From a bacterium TMED198 (lineage in GTDB: Bacteria > Fidelibacterota > Marinisomatia > SCGC-AAA003-L08 > D37C17): DNA of 8,008 nt. The DNA lies in the NCBI GenBank assembly GCA_002170735.1, contig NHIV01000071.1, positions 1 to 8,008 on the forward strand, written 5' to 3'. Positions within the stretch are counted from its first letter, which is position 1. Each line of letters begins with the position of its first letter. A model generated the notes under the pieces. It saw only the letters and a list, made by a program, of their open reading frames with translations. It was not told where the DNA came from and searched no databases. Both the position numbers and the translations under genes were made by a program. Below, piece by piece: positions 5,867 to 8,008 of the stretch.

Positions 5867-6909
5867 ATATTAAAATTTTTAGATTTTCAATTCCATTTAG
5901 GAGTAATTTAATTATAAATAACATTGATCTTGAAAATAGACAAGGAATTATTGTTTCAGTTTCATGTATGGGGCAAACTGGTTTTGGAGAAGCTTCTCCT
6001 TTAGAATCATTTAGTAAAGAAACATTGTCTGATGTACTCTGGGCGCTTGAAGGCCTGATTGTGGCTGTAGATAATTGCTCAATTGGTGAGGCAAGAGAGC
6101 TGGCGAAGCTACATCTTAGTAGTGCTCCATCAGCAGCGTTTGCATTTGACACTGCTCTTTATGATCTAGAAGCAAAAATTAATAATAAGGCCTTGCGTTA
6201 TTTTATTAATGCTGAAGCTTTAGAGTATATAAGCGTAAATGCACTGATTGATGAAGATCTGTCATTATCAAATAAAACATTCAAAGTTAAATTATCTGAA
6301 AAGAACATTTTTTCTCTTGTTGAAAAGATTGAAGTAATGTGCGGAAAAATAAAAAATGATAGCAAGCTACGAATTGATTTCAATGGAGGTTTAGATCTTT
6401 CTAGATCAATTAGGCTCGTAAAAGAGATTAAGCATCTCAAAGATAAAATAGAATATCTTGAACAACCCCTTTTTAACGATCAGTTTTGTATTGAAGACAC
6501 TTCTGAGCTTAGGCTTCACTCAGATATACCCATAGCTCTTGATGAGACTGCTTCTAGCTTTGAATCAATTCAAAAGATCGTTAATTACAATGCTGCTGAT
6601 GCAGTAATTATAAAACCTATGCAGTGTGGCTTTTTTTCAGAAATATTTAGTATAAAAAGGTTGTTGGATGATTCAGGAATTAAAATTATTTTTTCAAGTA
6701 TGTATGATGGTCCAGTTGCCTTTCAAGCATCTCTTAACTTAGCTAGTGCACTGCAAATAGATAGTTGCTGTGGATATGATACAATCAAATTATTTAAAGA
6801 TAAAAATCTGTTTGCTGTAAAAATTAATAATGGATTAATTGAGATGAATTCTGACATTGGTCTAGGGATAGATTTGAATTATATCAAGGAGTATGTATTT
6901 CATGATTAA
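5863..6909 (+). CDS. menC: o-Succinylbenzoate synthase
   Basis: MenC is a cytoplasmic enolase-superfamily enzyme that dehydrates SHCHC to o-succinylbenzoate, the substrate of the next gene's product. The 348 residues carry a capping domain (about 1-115) and a barrel. The catalytic set is complete: K141-V-K143 (FKVKLS), metal ligands D172 (RIDFNG), E200 (EYLEQP) and D227 (ALDET), and the opposite-face base K251 (IIKP). E. coli equivalents are K131, K133, D161, E190, D213 and K235. Sequence outside these motifs is diverged, as is usual for MenC, so some tools may label it only as a mandelate racemase or muconate lactonizing enzyme family member, but its position between menA and menE settles the role. 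The start ATG overlaps the menA TGA as ATGA. The 3' end overlaps menE by eight bases and contains the menE ribosome binding site. Confidence 0.95.
   Translation: MNIKIFRFSIPFRSNLIINNIDLENRQGIIVSVSCMGQTGFGEASPLESFSKETLSDVLWALEGLIVAVDNCSIGEARELAKLHLSSAPSAAFAFDTALYDLEAKINNKALRYFINAEALEYISVNALIDEDLSLSNKTFKVKLSEKNIFSLVEKIEVMCGKIKNDSKLRIDFNGGLDLSRSIRLVKEIKHLKDKIEYLEQPLFNDQFCIEDTSELRLHSDIPIALDETASSFESIQKIVNYNAADAVIIKPMQCGFFSEIFSIKRLLDDSGIKIIFSSMYDGPVAFQASLNLASALQIDSCCGYDTIKLFKDKNLFAVKINNGLIEMNSDIGLGIDLNYIKEYVFHD
6886..6891 (+). promoter_or_regulatory. Shine-Dalgarno of menE, inside menC
   Basis: AAGGAG lies ten bases before the ATG at 6902. A second in-frame ATG at 6893 is only one base away from this site, too close for ribosome binding, so 6902 is the preferred start. 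Confidence 0.55.
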
Positions 6910-8008
6910 AAATTGGCTGTATTATCAATATAGAAATAATCCAAAATCATACTTTTTAATTGAAAATAATAATAAGTTTTCCTTTGAAAGCTTTTACTTT
7001 TTAGTCGTTGATTTAGCAAAGTCATTAGATTATAATGGCTTAAGAAAAAATCAAATAGTTCTAATTCTTTTAACTGATCCAGTATCTTCATTGCAATGTT
7101 TTTTTAGTTGCCAACAACTGGGGGCTATACCTGTTCTTGTAGATTCTGGTAAGTCATCTTTGGAGTTAGATGGAGTAATAGAATCTTTATCTCCAGATTT
7201 AATTATAACTTCATGGAGCAATAAAATCAATAGTAAAGAGGTAGTTTTTTTTGAAGAAATAATGAGTGTCAAATCAGGCTGTAGGGCGTTGAAAATAATT
7301 GAAAAATATAGTGTCGATGATGTTTGTTGCATTTTATGTACTACAGGAACTACAGGTATTGCAAAGTTAGTTAGATTGAGCTATGGAAATTTCTATAGCA
7401 GCTTTATTAGTTGGAATAATGAAATAAATTTTAAGTCTGAAGATAGATATTTGTGTTGTATTCCCCTTTATCATATTGGAGGAATATCTATAGTTATGAG
7501 GTCACTGTTTGCTGGTTTTAGTGTAGACTTGTGTCTGCCTTTTAAAGCTAAAGGAGTTCTTAATAAATTAAATAAATCAGTTAACTACATTTCGTTAGTT
7601 CCAACAATGCTTAGTAAACTATTAGATGAAGGAGACATTAGTAGCCATAGTCTCAATGCCATAATAGTTGGAGGCTCCAATATTCCTAATGAGCTTTTAA
7701 AAAAAATTATAGATTATAAATTACCAGTATTTAAAACCTATGGAATGACGGAATCTTCATCAGGCATTGCTGGATTTTTTATAAATAAATTTTTGGAAAA
7801 AAAAGACTCTTCAGGTAAGATATTTAAAAATGTAGAAGTTAAGGTGAAGGGTGGCACAATCTCTATATCTGGCCCAATGGTAATGAGGGGTTATTTTAAT
7901 CAAAATTTATCTAAAGCAATTTTTCATACAGATGATATTGGTAGCATAGATTCAGATGGTTACATTACTGTAAATGGTCGTAAAGATAGAACTATTTTAT
8001 CTGGAGGT
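6902..8008 (+). CDS. menE: o-Succinylbenzoate-CoA ligase, 3' end cut by the window
   Basis: MenE activates o-succinylbenzoate with ATP and CoA, giving the substrate of MenB. The frame stays open for 369 codons to the right edge and shows the ANL adenylating-enzyme motifs in order: the phosphate loop T147-TGTTGIAK155, PLYHIGG at 188-194 (typical of MenE), Y280-GMTE, H342-TDD and the hinge G359-RKDRTILSGG. The small C-terminal domain with the second catalytic lysine lies beyond the edge. The proline common in the phosphate loop (TTGxPKG) is A154, the following glycine is leucine (K155-L), and the usual TGD is TDD, so the enzyme is somewhat diverged although the lysine and key acidic residues remain. 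The start at 6902 overlaps menC by eight bases and is chosen from the ribosome binding site spacing; ATG 6893 would add three residues. Context makes MenE far more likely than another acyl-CoA ligase. Confidence 0.93.
   Translation, partial: MIKNWLYYQYRNNPKSYFLIENNNKFSFESFYFLVVDLAKSLDYNGLRKNQIVLILLTDPVSSLQCFFSCQQLGAIPVLVDSGKSSLELDGVIESLSPDLIITSWSNKINSKEVVFFEEIMSVKSGCRALKIIEKYSVDDVCCILCTTGTTGIAKLVRLSYGNFYSSFISWNNEINFKSEDRYLCCIPLYHIGGISIVMRSLFAGFSVDLCLPFKAKGVLNKLNKSVNYISLVPTMLSKLLDEGDISSHSLNAIIVGGSNIPNELLKKIIDYKLPVFKTYGMTESSSGIAGFFINKFLEKKDSSGKIFKNVEVKVKGGTISISGPMVMRGYFNQNLSKAIFHTDDIGSIDSDGYITVNGRKDRTILSGG

Noticed and set aside
5856..6152. 98-codon open frame on the minus strand
   Set aside because: It is antisense to the N-terminus of menC, has low-complexity Ser/Ala-rich composition and shows no supporting signals.
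6893..6904. Earlier in-frame ATG for menE at 6893
   Set aside because: It would leave only one base after AAGGAG, too close for ribosome binding; 6902 has normal spacing.
7051..7332. 93-codon open frame on the minus strand
   Set aside because: It is antisense to menE, which is continuous through this region with correct ANL motifs.
1..8008. CRISPR array, insertion sequence, tRNA or phage element
   Set aside because: I saw no regularly spaced repeats, transposase motifs, terminal inverted repeats or tRNA-like cloverleaf; nearly every base belongs to a recognisable coding frame.

Overview
The window is a compact, AT-rich stretch of bacterial chromosome (about one third G+C by eye). Two head-to-head gene clusters are separated by only 77 bp. 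Nothing mobile, no RNA gene and no CRISPR array is visible. The secreted protein on the left combines a Kunitz-like cysteine module, a dockerin-like pair of calcium loops and a 'CxxCH...MPxGG' cytochrome domain. With complete menaquinone genes and very tight gene packing, this points to a marine FCB-group bacterium. Candidatus Marinimicrobia (SAR406) is my best guess, but it is an inference from style and not from a marker gene.

Left cluster (minus strand, transcribed from about 4088 toward 1): (1) a 572-residue secreted multidomain protein whose C-terminal half carries every copper ligand of the type II, PHM/DBH-like copper monooxygenases, preceded by a c-type-cytochrome-like domain; (2) an M20D amidohydrolase that begins with TTG; (3) tgt, the queuosine tRNA-guanine transglycosylase; (4) the first 18 codons of a gene with a CxxCH motif that runs off the left edge. 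Each junction has exactly two bases between stop and start, so this is almost certainly one transcription unit.

Right cluster (plus strand, 4166 to the right edge): menB, menA, menC and menE (cut by the edge), abutting or overlapping by 0, 4 and 8 nt. These four genes encode o-succinylbenzoate synthase (MenC), its CoA ligase (MenE), dihydroxynaphthoyl-CoA synthase (MenB) and the prenyltransferase (MenA). Together they form the middle and late part of the classical o-succinylbenzoate route to menaquinone, the lipid-soluble electron carrier of respiration. menF, menD and menH are not in the window.

The two observations most worth following are these. Tgt keeps its catalytic aspartates, but all three zinc-binding cysteines are serine. 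The secreted protein joins a probable haem domain (with an unusual CX3CH motif) to a complete two-copper monooxygenase core, which suggests a self-contained electron-feeding copper oxygenase.
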